NCBI GenBank assembly: GCA_963920765.1
Contig: OY987250.1
Location: forward strand, 12,516,409 to 12,580,408
DNA from: Ulota crispa
Taxonomy: Eukaryota; Streptophyta; Bryopsida; Orthotrichales; Orthotrichaceae
Direction: 5' to 3'
DNA: 64,000 bases
Below are positions 35,513 to 46,800 of the stretch, in pieces. How positions within the stretch are numbered: the first letter of the stretch is position 1; every line of letters begins with the position of its first letter. Under the pieces are notes generated by a model, which had not been told where the DNA came from, made no database searches, and saw nothing but the letters and a program-made list of their open reading frames with translations. The translations under genes were made by a program, and so were the position numbers.

Positions 35513-36444
35513 TTAAGTCTAAATTCAAGTGTAGTATGAAAATTTCAACTGTACAATCTTGTAGTGTGCATGTTGTTGATGATGTACATCAAATTTGGGG
35601 TCATTTGATTTGCATAGATTGGAAGATAATAATGTTGAAGGGTTGGAAAAAGATGCTGAATTGTCTTAAAATCATATTTAGAGGTGAATTTTGATTTCTA
35701 AACCTACTCAAATGAAAAAAAATCAAAATTTACAGTGATTCAAACCAATACACAAACATATTGGTGAAAGAAAATATCAATCAATATACTCCTTTGGTTT
35801 GCAATTTTTTTTGAAATGTCAAAAAACACTAAAAAACGTAGCAAAAATTCACATCTATGGCTAAACCTCCCTCTACTAAAATGCTTCTCATTCACTCATA
35901 ACTTCTTGGATTGATATGAAATTTTAATCACAATAACTGGACTAGTATGCACAACTTTTCCAATAACAAACATTAAAAACAAAACAAAAATGAAAAAGTT
36001 ATAAGCCACAAATGTTCATTGTAATGCAAAAATGTGTGGATTTTGAACTTTGAGGTGTTCCCAAACATTTAAGAAAACTTGGATTGACATGAAAATTCTA
36101 TTGTAGTTACTAGACTTTAAGGGGAACAAAACCCAACAAATTTTGTTGAAAACAAACATTTGATGAAAAAGATACAAGCCCCCTAAGTTGCAGCCATCAC
36201 AATGCAGTGTGGTGAACTCAATGTGGTGAACTCAATTTGACCTGTGAACTTTGAATGACTTTCACAAATTGAATATGTCTTAGGTTGATTTGAAAATTCT
36301 ATCATAGAAACTAGACTAGTATGCGCAACTTTGCCAACAAATTTTATTGAATTTGGATGGTTTGCGCAAAAATTACAGCAATTCTAATATGATTGATAGA
36401 CTACCAGAGGACGGAAACCGTTCCTTTAGGCAATGAGGGGTTAA

Positions 36445-36531
36445 CCCTTAAAAGACGAGGAGGACTAAAATTGTCCGCAAGGAATGGACATAGCGCGACT
36501 AGCCCACAGTGATCCGCCTGTCCTTTAAGGG
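36445..36531. mobile_element. very short TTAA element, 87 bp
   Basis: TTAA (36441-36444) then CCCTTAAAAGACGAGG; right end ctgtcctttaaggg then TTAA (36532-36535). It shares its left TTAA with the end of 34899-36440. The related element copy at 53528-53922 has one TTAA (53693-53696) at the place where both elements sit, which confirms the target. Confidence 0.8.
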
Positions 36532-36900
36532 TTAAATAGTGAGATGGGGCACTCAAAATTATCATGTTAGTCACCCACAACCATCACCCATAACCATCAC
36601 TCCATCACCCATAACCATTTGATTTTATGTTTATTAGGCCTTGACTTTGCCAGTGATGCCCATGGGAACAGTTACGGTAAGTGGTGCTGCTACCTTAACC
36701 CAAGTTGTTCATAATTTTTGGAATCTTGTGGAATTAGTTATGAAAATTTGAAAGAAAAATGTCGTAGGGCTCTAAAATGGTGCACCTCCTCAAATGTACA
36801 TTGCCAATACATTGTTGAAGGGCTATGAAAAACATGTATGAGGGGAATACAATTGAGGAGGGGTACTATTTTAGAGCTTGCATGCTTTTGAGACCTCCTA

Positions 36901-37314
36901 AGGTAGTCGGCTCTAAAAGTGTTTGGTCCTTTAACCACCCATATAGACAGTAGAGAAATGGACATGAGATGGTTCTTAAATTGCCCTCTTACAATCATTG
37001 AATGCATGAAAAAAAGTTGTTTTCATTTGCAAAGAGCTAATCATTCTCCTCGCATTTCCAAATCTCTTCACAACTTACAAATGAACGGTTCTTGGAAGGT
37101 CTAGGGTCATAAATAGAGACCTATGACACATATACTTTAAAAATTTATAAATAATTCAAAAATGCTTCAAAAAAATATGAAACGACTTGTGTTACATTTT
37201 GCATCTCTTTCTCTTTGTCCGAAAAATGAACTAAAAGTACTATGATGCACTAAAATCCATGAAAAAGGGGAATGAGCCCTTAGATGGTTGGTTTTTGAGC
37301 CGACTACTTTACCT
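36901..37314. mobile_element. TA-flanked AGGTAGTCGGC element
   Basis: Starts AGGTAGTCGGCTC and ends gagccgactactttacct, with TA at 36899-36900 and 37315-37316. It is related to 52879-53275 (shared gacatgagatggttctt and gagccaatcat words). It seems to have inserted in the right terminus of the outer element (34585-37320). Confidence 0.78.
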
Positions 37315-37364
37315 TACTCTTGCAATTTTTATGAGGAACATGCAATGTTAGTTTTATCTATTAA

Positions 37365-37585
37365 CCCTTAAATGTCCATAGGGCATAGTATATATGCTGA
37401 CGTATTATTGTCATTTGCTACCAATAAGAAATTTTAATTTGGGATCTCAAGTAGCTCACTAGAATCGCATTGATCTATTCTCTAACTTCTTTGTTGGTCT
37501 TAGCTATAGTAGAGGTGTGGATCCATTCCAAATACAAGAAAAATACCCCATATTGGTTGCAGCGGCACGCTCAGACGTTTAGGGC
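37365..37585. mobile_element. short TTAA element, 221 bp
   Basis: TTAA (37361-37364) then CCCTTAAATGTCC; right end agacgtttagggc then TTAA (37586-37589). Same family and orientation as 21550-21768. Confidence 0.8.
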
Positions 37586-37823
37586 TTAAGCAAACTCAAG
37601 TTACGTAGCTAAATCAAGTTGTACAATACAGCTTTATAATGATAATGTTATTGAGTAAGGTTGGAAAATCTCCATACACATAGCATTCAACACAACAAAT
37701 TTCAAATACAAAATTGTTTGATGTTCCGTAATGTCATTGAAAGTTTGAAAGTGCATTTGTGGCCAATTCAATACAAGGTATTTCCTTGTACTTGGAATAG
37801 ATCCAAACCTTGTCTATATTTAA

Positions 37824-38465
37824 CCCCTAAATGTACAAGGCCTTTTTGAACTTCTTGAGATTGTCATGAAATTGAATTTAGTCAATCAACCTTCTCATAA
37901 ATTTCATGAAGTTTTTTAAAATTGTAACCTTATAAATTTAAACTAAATTTGTTAAAAATTACATGGAAAAAGAAAACACAACAATATTACTAGTAATTTG
38001 AGAAATTATAATAATTGAACATGAGCGTGTTAAAACTGCAAAAGTGACTTGAAGTTTTCCAATCCTCATTTCACATGCCAAATTAAAATAGTTGGTCACC
38101 AAAAAACATGAGGTTTAAGGTCATTACATGCCAAATTTAATCTATTTATGGCTTTCAAAATCTATTTCGATATATTTTTCTTAATTGATTTCTAATGTGG
38201 ATTTTTCTCTAAACTCTAGTGTATTTGAAGCTCATTTTCAAGATTTTCCAACACTAAGAAACCCAAGATTGTAGTGGACACCCTTGTACAAAATCTTGAG
38301 TAGAAAAATCATCAATATTCATTTTCAAAATCAGATTTTTGGTGTTGGAAGTAGACTTTAAAACAAACTTGAATTGAAAAAAATCTAAAAATAGTGATTT
38401 GATTAGATTCTGTTCACCTTCAAAGTTTAATAACACAAAAATTGGGTGCCTTGGGCATCTAAGGG
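37824..38465. mobile_element. TTAA element, 642 bp, uninterrupted copy
   Basis: TTAA (37820-37823) then CCCCTAAATGTACAAGGCC; right end gggcatctaaggg then TTAA (38466-38469). It is the inverse relative of 10557-14123 without the CACTA insertion. The 107-codon minus frame here is not a gene. Confidence 0.8.
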
Positions 38466-38469
38466 TTAA

Positions 38470-39149
38470 GCGTGTAGTCACTCCTATACTCCAACTTAAA
38501 AACAACATAATCAAATCAATAAGAAATTTGTAAAATGTGAATGAAAAGGTTAGATGGTATTTGTATCTGTTTTTCATTGAAAGAATTGACTAAAATTTGT
38601 TTTTAATTGAACAACCGGTCTAAGTATCTAAATCAAACGTGTAGAAAGAGGTTTCATAGAAACTCCATAATAAAGCATCATACAAGAATTAAAAAGTTAG
38701 CATGTACGAAAAACTATGTGTTTTATCAAATTTGAATGACAGGTATATAATCATTGGAGAGCATTCAAAACTAATTGCACAATGTTTAAACATCATGAAT
38801 TCAATATTTATTAGTTTAGGAAAAATCCAATTTTGGGACTTTTGCATTATGTTTTCTCGAAAGAGTATTCAATAAATACAATTTTGAGGAAGAAAAAATT
38901 CAAAGCCTCAATACTGGATTTTACCCAAATTAATTGATGTCATGTTCATGACATTAAAACCAAGATACTTTATTCAAAACATACCCACATCTGTGCACTT
39001 CAATCTATTTCCCTTCCCTTGTTTTCTAGGGCTTCACCAAAGTTTTAAAAGAACTTGCCTACATGTGATTAAAAATCAAACCTTGCAAATAAACACTCAC
39101 TACTAGAGGGAATTAAATTGATTAGTTATAAAAGAGGCATACCCGCTAC
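38470..39149. other. intergenic DNA, nothing recognised
   Basis: AT-rich sequence between a TTAA element and a TA element. No gene, RNA or repeat structure can be supported. Confidence 0.45.
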
Positions 39150-39151
39150 TA

Positions 39152-39535
39152 AGGTAGGCGCATCCATACCAGACCATTTAAAGGGTTTGGGGCACCTCAA
39201 GCTCTGTGAAAACTTAGAAAAAAAATTTGTAGGGTTAGCCTTTCAACAAGCTATCATGGAACATAATTTTTGTAGAAAAAAGTATTGTAGATTATTTTAT
39301 ATTAAAGGGTAAAGTTGCAACTCATAGGGTGTCTATTAGCAGCTCTAAATTAACCTTGAAAGTGTTTGGATGTGAACCTATAATGGCACTTGATGGTCCC
39401 AATCCCAACCATCTCAAAGCACCTTAGTAATTTACATGTGGCAAGCACTCCAATATGGGTTCAAAGGTGTGTGGTGAAAGCATCAAAAGTAAGGATGTGG
39501 AATTGGGGACCGAGCGGGAATGGGTGCGTTTACCT
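39152..39535. mobile_element. TA-flanked AGGTAGGCGCA element, 384 bp
   Basis: Starts AGGTAGGCGCATCCAT and ends gggtgcgtttacct, with TA on each side (39150-39151 and 39536-39537). Interior sequence is different from the other TA elements in the window, so it is a separate subfamily. No coding sequence. Confidence 0.7.
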
Positions 39536-39537
39536 TA

Positions 39538-40424
39538 GTGTCCAAGGAGGGTTTGAATTTCCTCAATAAAAATCCTACATTTCTCATATTCAACTAGTTT
39601 TTTTAGAGCATGTATTGGATGGTTTCTATGTAATTTTACAGTAGTTAGACATTTTTCAAAAATCTAAATTTTTATTTATTTATTCAAATTTCAACCAACT
39701 TATTTTACATTTCTTTTACTAAATTTCTATTCTTTTTTAAATCTTCTCACTCATTGCCCATGCACTCAATTCTATCCTTGTGTATCAAGAATGTGCATAT
39801 TACAAATGTATACCACATGTGCATGAGGCCCATGAGGGTACACTCATTAAATGGCTGGTCATGACTATGACTACCTCACTTGACATTGGCCTTATGGAAA
39901 CATATCAGAGACAATTTGCATCCCACCGCAGACAACTTGGAAGTTTATAACCCATCATACACAGCTTGCAATTCACCATAGACAATTTGCAACCCACTAT
40001 AAAGTATAAACGAGTTGCGATCCACTGTCTTGGTTGTCGTATTGGATAAGACCTATTCATCAAACTCCCCAAGGTGTACATAAGACGTATTTGTAAAACA
40101 TTGAATATACACATGTATTTCTTCTATGTACATGATGAAACATGTGATGAATAGGAATTTGCCGAGTATGACAATCATGTCCATCTTCAAGAATTTAGAA
40201 TTTCCAACGCATTGTATGTGTGTAGCCAATTTGCACTTCACCGTAAAGTAGAGAGTTTTGCGACCAAACATATGTGCTTCTGGCAAGTTGTGTCGACTTA
40301 GGTGTTTAATTTTGTTGTAGGGTTTTCTTGTTAAATAAATCAATGTAGCTCAAGATTTGTGCACAAACTTTGAGACAAAGCCTCAAAAATTAGCTTCCAA
40401 ATCAAGTTGAGCGGTACACGTTGA
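39538..40424. other. intergenic DNA upstream of the RBR gene
   Basis: AT-rich. Bases 39905-40030 contain several variants of gacaatttgcaacccac, a loose short repeat. The overlapping minus frames (39905-40343) resemble no family and are read as chance. Confidence 0.45.
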
Positions 40425-40565
40425 ACGTTGAGACATAGTTAAGTGTTAGTGAACAACCCAGTGCTTGAACCAGAAACAATAAAGAAACACCACTTTATTG
40501 TTTCTAATCTAAACACTCGGTTGTTCACTGACGCTTAACTACATCTCGACTCCCAATTCGTAACA
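40425..40565. repeat. hairpin sequence upstream of the RBR gene
   Basis: A palindrome of about 140 bp: gttaagtgttagtgaacaacc on the left pairs with ggttgttcactgacgcttaac on the right, with ttgtttctaat-type pairing inside. It may be a tiny MITE or hairpin-forming element. It lies about 260 bp before the RBR start codon. Confidence 0.7.
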
Positions 40566-40819
40566 CTCAATCCAATCCAAAAGCTAATTGTACGCAAGCC
40601 CTAAACCACATTAATCAACAAGAAAAAATCCTAACATAATTAAACATCTAGATCAGCCACAAAACTCACCAAAAGTTCATTCTTTGGCATTGGTTTCTCC
40701 AGAACACTTCGCTTAGTTTTTCTTCCTCCCTCGTGACCTTTTCTTTTGGTATGTACCCGTGCTCATGGTGTGGATGGGTGCAACGTTGTTAAACCCACAG
40801 AATCTTGAAGCAAGCCAGC

Positions 40820-43800
40820 ATGACTCTTGTGGCATTCCACATCCGATCATGGCTCCGCAAATCAGAGTGCAACATTTGCAGAAACAAACTTCGCATGTCC
40901 TCGTTCGTGAGCACTCCAGGTAAGTCCAATCATCATTTAATCTAGTACTCTCTCTTTTGGAAAAACAATTCCTCTTCCATCGGTAAAGTTCTTGGTTACC
41001 AAACTTGCTGCATGCAAAAGCAAGTTTTTAGTAGACGACAACTACGAAGCTTTCGGTGTAGATGTCTCTGAAATTCTTCCGAGATCGCCTTTCTTAGGAA
41101 GTACATGTGGATCTCGTCAAAAAAACTACTAGTGAAATTGAAATACGTGTTGACTCTCCAATTTAGTGGCAATAAGGTAGGAGGTTCTAAAATGGAGCAT
41201 TTAAGGGCTGAAACTGAATTTTGAGGAGGTGAAACTTCCTGAAATATTTTGCAGTAAATTTTCCTTGAAAGACAAGGAATCAGCATCTAACTCAATTTGT
41301 TTCACATTTTTTGGGGCTTTGTGGAATAGTTATGAAATTTTGAAGTGAAAAGGCCATAGATCTCTAAAATGGTGCACCTCCTTAAATGTACATTGCTTGT
41401 ACATTGTTGAAGAGCTATGAAAAACATGTACAAATGGAGTATATTTGAGAAGGTGCACCATTTTAGAACCTCCTACCTTAGTTTGAACATGTATAAGGTA
41501 GGAGGCTCATGAACCAACCATCTAAATTGAATTTTGGGGAGGTGATACTTCTTGAAGTATTTTTCAGTAGCTGCTAAAATAGAAATTGTTACAAACTTGT
41601 ATCTTTATAAAAGTTTCATATGAAATCTGAAAAGACCTCCTAGCTTGTCCTCTCTTACTCCAATTCAAGAAGTTCTTTAAACTCATGATTTACAGGCCAT
41701 TTTCAACCTTTAGAAATTTTAAATTATGTATTCATTCAGAAAAACTACATGTTGGATTCCTATAGTCAGAGGATTGAAGAGTTCCATAGACAAAAATCAA
41801 ATTATATCAGATCTAATAACGTTGAAATGGATCACATGTAGTTTAGATTTAGGGTATAGGGGATTAACTGCTGCTTAAATATGAATTGAGTTTTCGGAAT
41901 GTGAAGCAAAGTGAGAGTGCTGTTTCAATTGGAGAATCCAAAAGTTGTAAAATGGACACGGACAGCGACAAAATTCTTATCTCTATACAAACACTCATAA
42001 CATCATTTAACAACAGTAGTAGCAGGGAGATCTTGAGCTTCATGCATGCTCAAAAAAAGCATATTACTCCCTCCGTCCCTCTAAAAAAGCTCCAAAACAG
42101 ACACATGTTTTGTACCACTAAAAAGCTCCCTTTTGCTGATTTCAAATTTTGAGAAAGTATTTATCATGTTCAATGATCTCATGAGGGCAAGTTAAGAGAT
42201 TAGAGAGCAATTCCTCTCCTAGCAAGCTTGGCCTTGCCCATATGAGGTACCATTGTTGCTACTAATCTTTAAATCATCAATAATGAGGAGCTGGCAACAC
42301 GTACAAATATGATACTTTTTGCATGGAATTTGGGTGCCCAAACAGCTACATCAAAGCTAGAAAATTTGCATGCGTTTGGTAGATGGTATAGTGATTCTAG
42401 AATGCATGTGTCACCAACACAAAGACTAAAATAATGAGGAGCTGGTGGCATTCACAAACTATGCACAAATATGGTACTTTCTGCATGAAACTTGGGTGCC
42501 TAAATAGCGACATTAAAGCTGGAGATTTTGCATAGAGTTGCTAGATGGTATATTGATTCTAGAATGCATGTGTCACTAGCATAGAGACTTAAGAAAAACA
42601 GTTCATCCTTTGCAAGGAAGCTTTTTGGACGTTTTTAGAGGGACAGAGGGAGTATTCACTACCATGGAGGATCATCACGAAGAAAGATCACAAATAAAGA
42701 CAGGCCGTTCAGTACTGCAAGATACCTCTGTCATTGAAGAAGCCCATTGTCTCTTACCAGTCCATCGGGACTTAGCAGAATTAGGGTTTGCTTTGTTCGC
42801 TTGCAAAAGGCTTCACATCGACAAGAAAAATACCTTACATTGTTGTTGTTGGTGTTGCTGGCGTTGTCGTGATGCGGCAGGCTGTGATCACAAGTACTGC
42901 TCATCATTTAACAACAGTAGTAGCAAGGAGATCTTGAGCTTCATGCATGCAATTAAAAGCATATTATTCACTAACATGGAGATAATCACGGAGAAAGATC
43001 ACAAATAAAGACAAGCCATTCAGTACTGCAAGATACCTCTGTCATTGAAGAAGCCCAGTGTCTCTTGCCAGTCCGTCGTGACTTGCAGAATTAGGGTTTG
43101 CTTTGTGCGCTTGCAAAGGCTTCACATCGACAAGATAAAACCTTAACATTGTTGTTGTTGCTGGCAGGCTGTGATCACAAGTACTGCACCTACTGCTGCA
43201 AACGGTACGTGGAATTGAAGTTCAAGACGGGGGACTCGCACATCCAATGTCCGCATGAGGATTGTTTCCAGACTTACAGCGCTCAACAGTGCCGAAAGAT
43301 GTTGTCGAAGGAGGATTACAGCGTTCTGACGAAGCGACGGGAGGAGGTTGCCATCCCAGCTGAGTGGAGATTCTACTGTCCTCACGAGGACTGCCTCGCA
43401 TTCATGTGGAAACCGGAGAGCGGGACGTTTCTCGAATGCGTGTCCTGTCAGCGTGGAGCTTGCGTCGAGTGCAACGTCGCGTGGCACGAGAACAAGACGT
43501 GCAGTGAGTGGCGTGCAGAGTCGGAGAACTCGCGCCTGTCGGCGGATCAGAAATTCCAAGAGCTGGCCAAGGAGAAGCGATGGCAGACTTGCGGCGAATG
43601 CACGCGCGTCATCGAGCGCACTTCGGGATGCAACTACATGGTTTGCAGGTAAAACTCTCCGCATCTCACGAAACCCTAATTAGGGCTGACGTGTGGTCGA
43701 GCTAGGGCTGACGTACGGCTGCTCTATTGATTGTGGCTCTCAAGGAATGCTTGAGGCTTGAGTATTTGCATTTACACCAGGCCTCTTTAATTTACGTTTT

Positions 43801-46800
43801 CTAAAAATAAATGCACAAATTAATCATTGTAAAGCCCATTGGTTCCTTATAAAAAAAAGTTTGCACTTGGCGTATGTCATATGGCAGTCATTGTGCAATT
43901 TTTGTGGTTGCAAGGCCACCATGTTCCTTAGCATGGTTAGGGTTAAATCCGACTTCTCTATTCTTAAACTCTCAAAAGATGAGCTTTATAAATTGTTGAC
44001 TAATCTCTCACTGCAGAGGGTGTTGAAGTACAAGCATTATCATGCTTTGTCACATTTAATATGATATCAAATATGCCAGTATAAAAAATAATTTTGTTAA
44101 TTTATGACAATACACAAATTAAATTTCACAACGCGCATAAATTAGGCTAATTTGTTAATTTATGAAAAAACGTAAATTAAAGAGGCTTGATTTACCCCAA
44201 ATAGTGCATTTAAGTTACCTCACTCACCCCTCAATATTTCCCACAATTTAACCCCTGAAGGGCCCTTGGGCTTTGGAGCTACGGTACCAAATATGGTCGC
44301 AACCAATATTCAAAAGTTTGAATCAACCGGAAATTAAGTGTTACAACCATATATAGTAAAGGGTTGAATAATGGTAGGTGCATAACTTTTTTGAAAAGCC
44401 CTCAGAGCAGCTCAAATATGTCTATACATACTGTCATACATACGGCCGCAAAGGGGTTAAATGTTGGGAAAATTTCATGGATACCCTTGAGGTTTTCAAT
44501 AATTTCATAGATACTTTTGCTTTTTTAGATATCAATTATCCTTGGACCAAAATTTTCAAGCATTTTTTTTTTGTTGTGCATGCTACTTCCCTTCTCCTTT
44601 TGTGTTCATACTACTTCTTTCTTGTTATGCATGCACACAAAGGAAGAAGGGAAGTGGCATGCACAACAAAATAAATGTTTGAAAGTTTTGGTTCAAGGGT
44701 ATTTGTGAAATTTTTGAAAAAGCAGGGGTATCTATGTAACTATTGCAAACTTCAAGGGTATTCATGAAATTTCCCTTAAATATTTATCAAGAGTACAAGA
44801 ATTTTTGTTAATAATTACTATGATAAACAATGGAGGAAGCAAGCAAAGGTTGGGCGCAGCAACAAGGGCCAATGTGGAGTAAGGAAGGTGAAACTTTTCA
44901 CAAAATTAGGAATTACTAGAGCATAAAGAGAGTTGCATGTCCCACCAAGTGGCTAAGAAAGAGTCATGAGGTAACTTTGCCAAGGTAAGGCAACCCAATT
45001 GTTGAGGCAACCTAAATGCACTATTTGGTGTAGGTTATCTTAACAATTAGGTTGCCTCACCTTGGAAAGTTACCTCATCACTCATTGCTTGGCCACTTGG
45101 ATGTGCATGCAAGTGTCTAGATACAAAAATTTCACATAATTTATGATTTGGAAGCCAATAGTTTGTTTTTCTATAGCTTTCTTATTGATGCTAGTCTTTC
45201 TAAAAAATGTTTGTTGTAGTAGTTATTGATCATAATAACTACAATAACTAGAAATTTTTTATATAGTGTAAAATGTAGAGAAATTAGTGTGGAGCAACCT
45301 AAACACAATATTTAGTGTAGTTTATTTGAATCTCATTAGAATCTCTCTTCTACCTAATACGAGACTTGGTGGCTAACCATAGTAAAAAAGACCAATATCA
45401 CCAATATTTAACTATATGTTATAACGAAGGAAATATAACAAGTGGCTCTTGTGACTATACTACCAATTGGGATAATTCGTTGTCACAAGGATAATTCACA
45501 GTTCCATATAATGAAAAATACATCAATAGAAAAGAATACCTTCTCCTTTGAAATTGGCTTCTTTGTAGTTACTATTGAGGTTTGGATCAGCCATTTGATC
45601 TTTTACTTAAACCATAATTGGTAAAGTTATAATTTTACTAAGTACTTTCTAATTCCAAGCAATCACTAAAAAATGTCTGCAGCCACGTGTCCAAATTGAC
45701 TAAAGTGTCCAATTTGATAAAAATTTGACAAAAATATGTTCAAATTAACATAAAAGTGTCCAAATCAAGGTGCCCTAATTAACAAAACAATATCCAAATT
45801 GACACTGCTCCGATCCCTTGTAGTGAACTACCTAGATAACTAGTCAAAGAACGTGGTAAACAAATTTTGTGGAAGTTGAGTACATGGAAAGAAAGAATGA
45901 AGTATCTTCATTGATTAAAAGTAAATCTAGGGCTTACTTTAAAATAAGAAAACAATGTCCAAATTGACTATACTTAACCAAATTGACACATCCAAATTGA
46001 CTAAACTTAACCAAAGTGACATGTCCAAATTGACTCAACTTGTTTGAATTGACAAAAAAATGTCCAAAATGACATGTCCAAATCTACAAATTATGACCAA
46101 ATTGACAGCATTTTCTTCTATTATTCCATTTAAACATGGGTCCAAATGCAAGGGGTTTAAGATTGAGAGACAATCATCTAGGCCAAAAAAAAGAAGAAAA
46201 CACCAAACCAAAATGGAAGAGGAATTTTTCTCTTCAGACAAGCCAAGCTAGACTCCATTTTAATGTACATCGAGGTTGCTCCAAAACCTATAAGCTTTTT
46301 TTCTCGCCTTTAGTAGTGCGTTGGATTTAGCCATATTTAGTCTAAAGTGACCCTTAATCTTTTAGCTTGAATTACAACTTAATTATTGGATAAATTACTC
46401 CTACCGTTCCAAATTTTGGGCATTATCTTCTTTTTGAGCGTGCTATGCATTTTGGAATGTTTTTTGTGCACAAATGCATACTTCAGTACTTTGTGAAAAT
46501 ATATACATACATATACATATATATACATACATACATATACATACATAACGCAATCGAAATTGTCCAATCAATTTTTAGATCTTGAAGGATTTTGGAGTTG
46601 ACTATAATCGGTACCCTTGAAATGCCTCCCATTTTTTTACTAGGACATGCCGTGACGTATCTTTTTGATTATAGACTAACTTATACAAAGTTCACAAATA
46701 CATATCCATATGCAAAAACCTGGGGGATTTTTTGCATATACTATATGCAAATTCTCAGGAGATCTTTGCAAAACATTGAGGGATCAAAATTTGGAGATTC

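Larger units (their letters stand above)
34899..36440. mobile_element. TTAA element, 1.54 kb including a nested copy
   Basis: TTAA (34895-34898) then CCCCTCATTTGCCTAAGG; the right end cctttaggcaatgagggg is followed by TTAA (36441-36444). These 18-bp ends are inverted repeats. It encloses the TTAA element 34960-35512. No coding sequence is recognised in its 3' part, which contains repeated ttgatatgaaaattct-like text. Confidence 0.8.
34702..36695. mobile_element. TA-flanked AGGTAGC-family element carrying nested TTAA elements
   Basis: Ends agtagcaacacccataagc and ggtgctgctacct, with TA on both sides. The intact copy at 41175-41478 has a single TA at the insertion point (41288-41289), so the TA duplication is seen directly. 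The uninterrupted relative of this element is 53528-53922, in inverse orientation. Confidence 0.78.
34585..37320. mobile_element. outer TA element holding a multi-level transposon nest
   Basis: Pieces 34585-34700 and 36698-36898 together match the intact 304-bp element at 41175-41478 (shared words gagcatttaagagctgaaac and gaagggctatgaaaaacatg). Between them is another TA element (34702-36695), and its right terminus appears to be split by a third (36901-37314). The 72- and 83-codon frames here are not genes. Confidence 0.7.

Noticed and set aside
43143..43664. 173-codon minus-strand frame opposite RBR exon 2
   Set aside because: Shadow of the coding exon; the plus strand has the full RBR cysteine pattern and splice sites.
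43348..43705. Additional plus-strand frames within RBR exon 2
   Set aside because: Alternative frames of a GC-rich exon without any domain.
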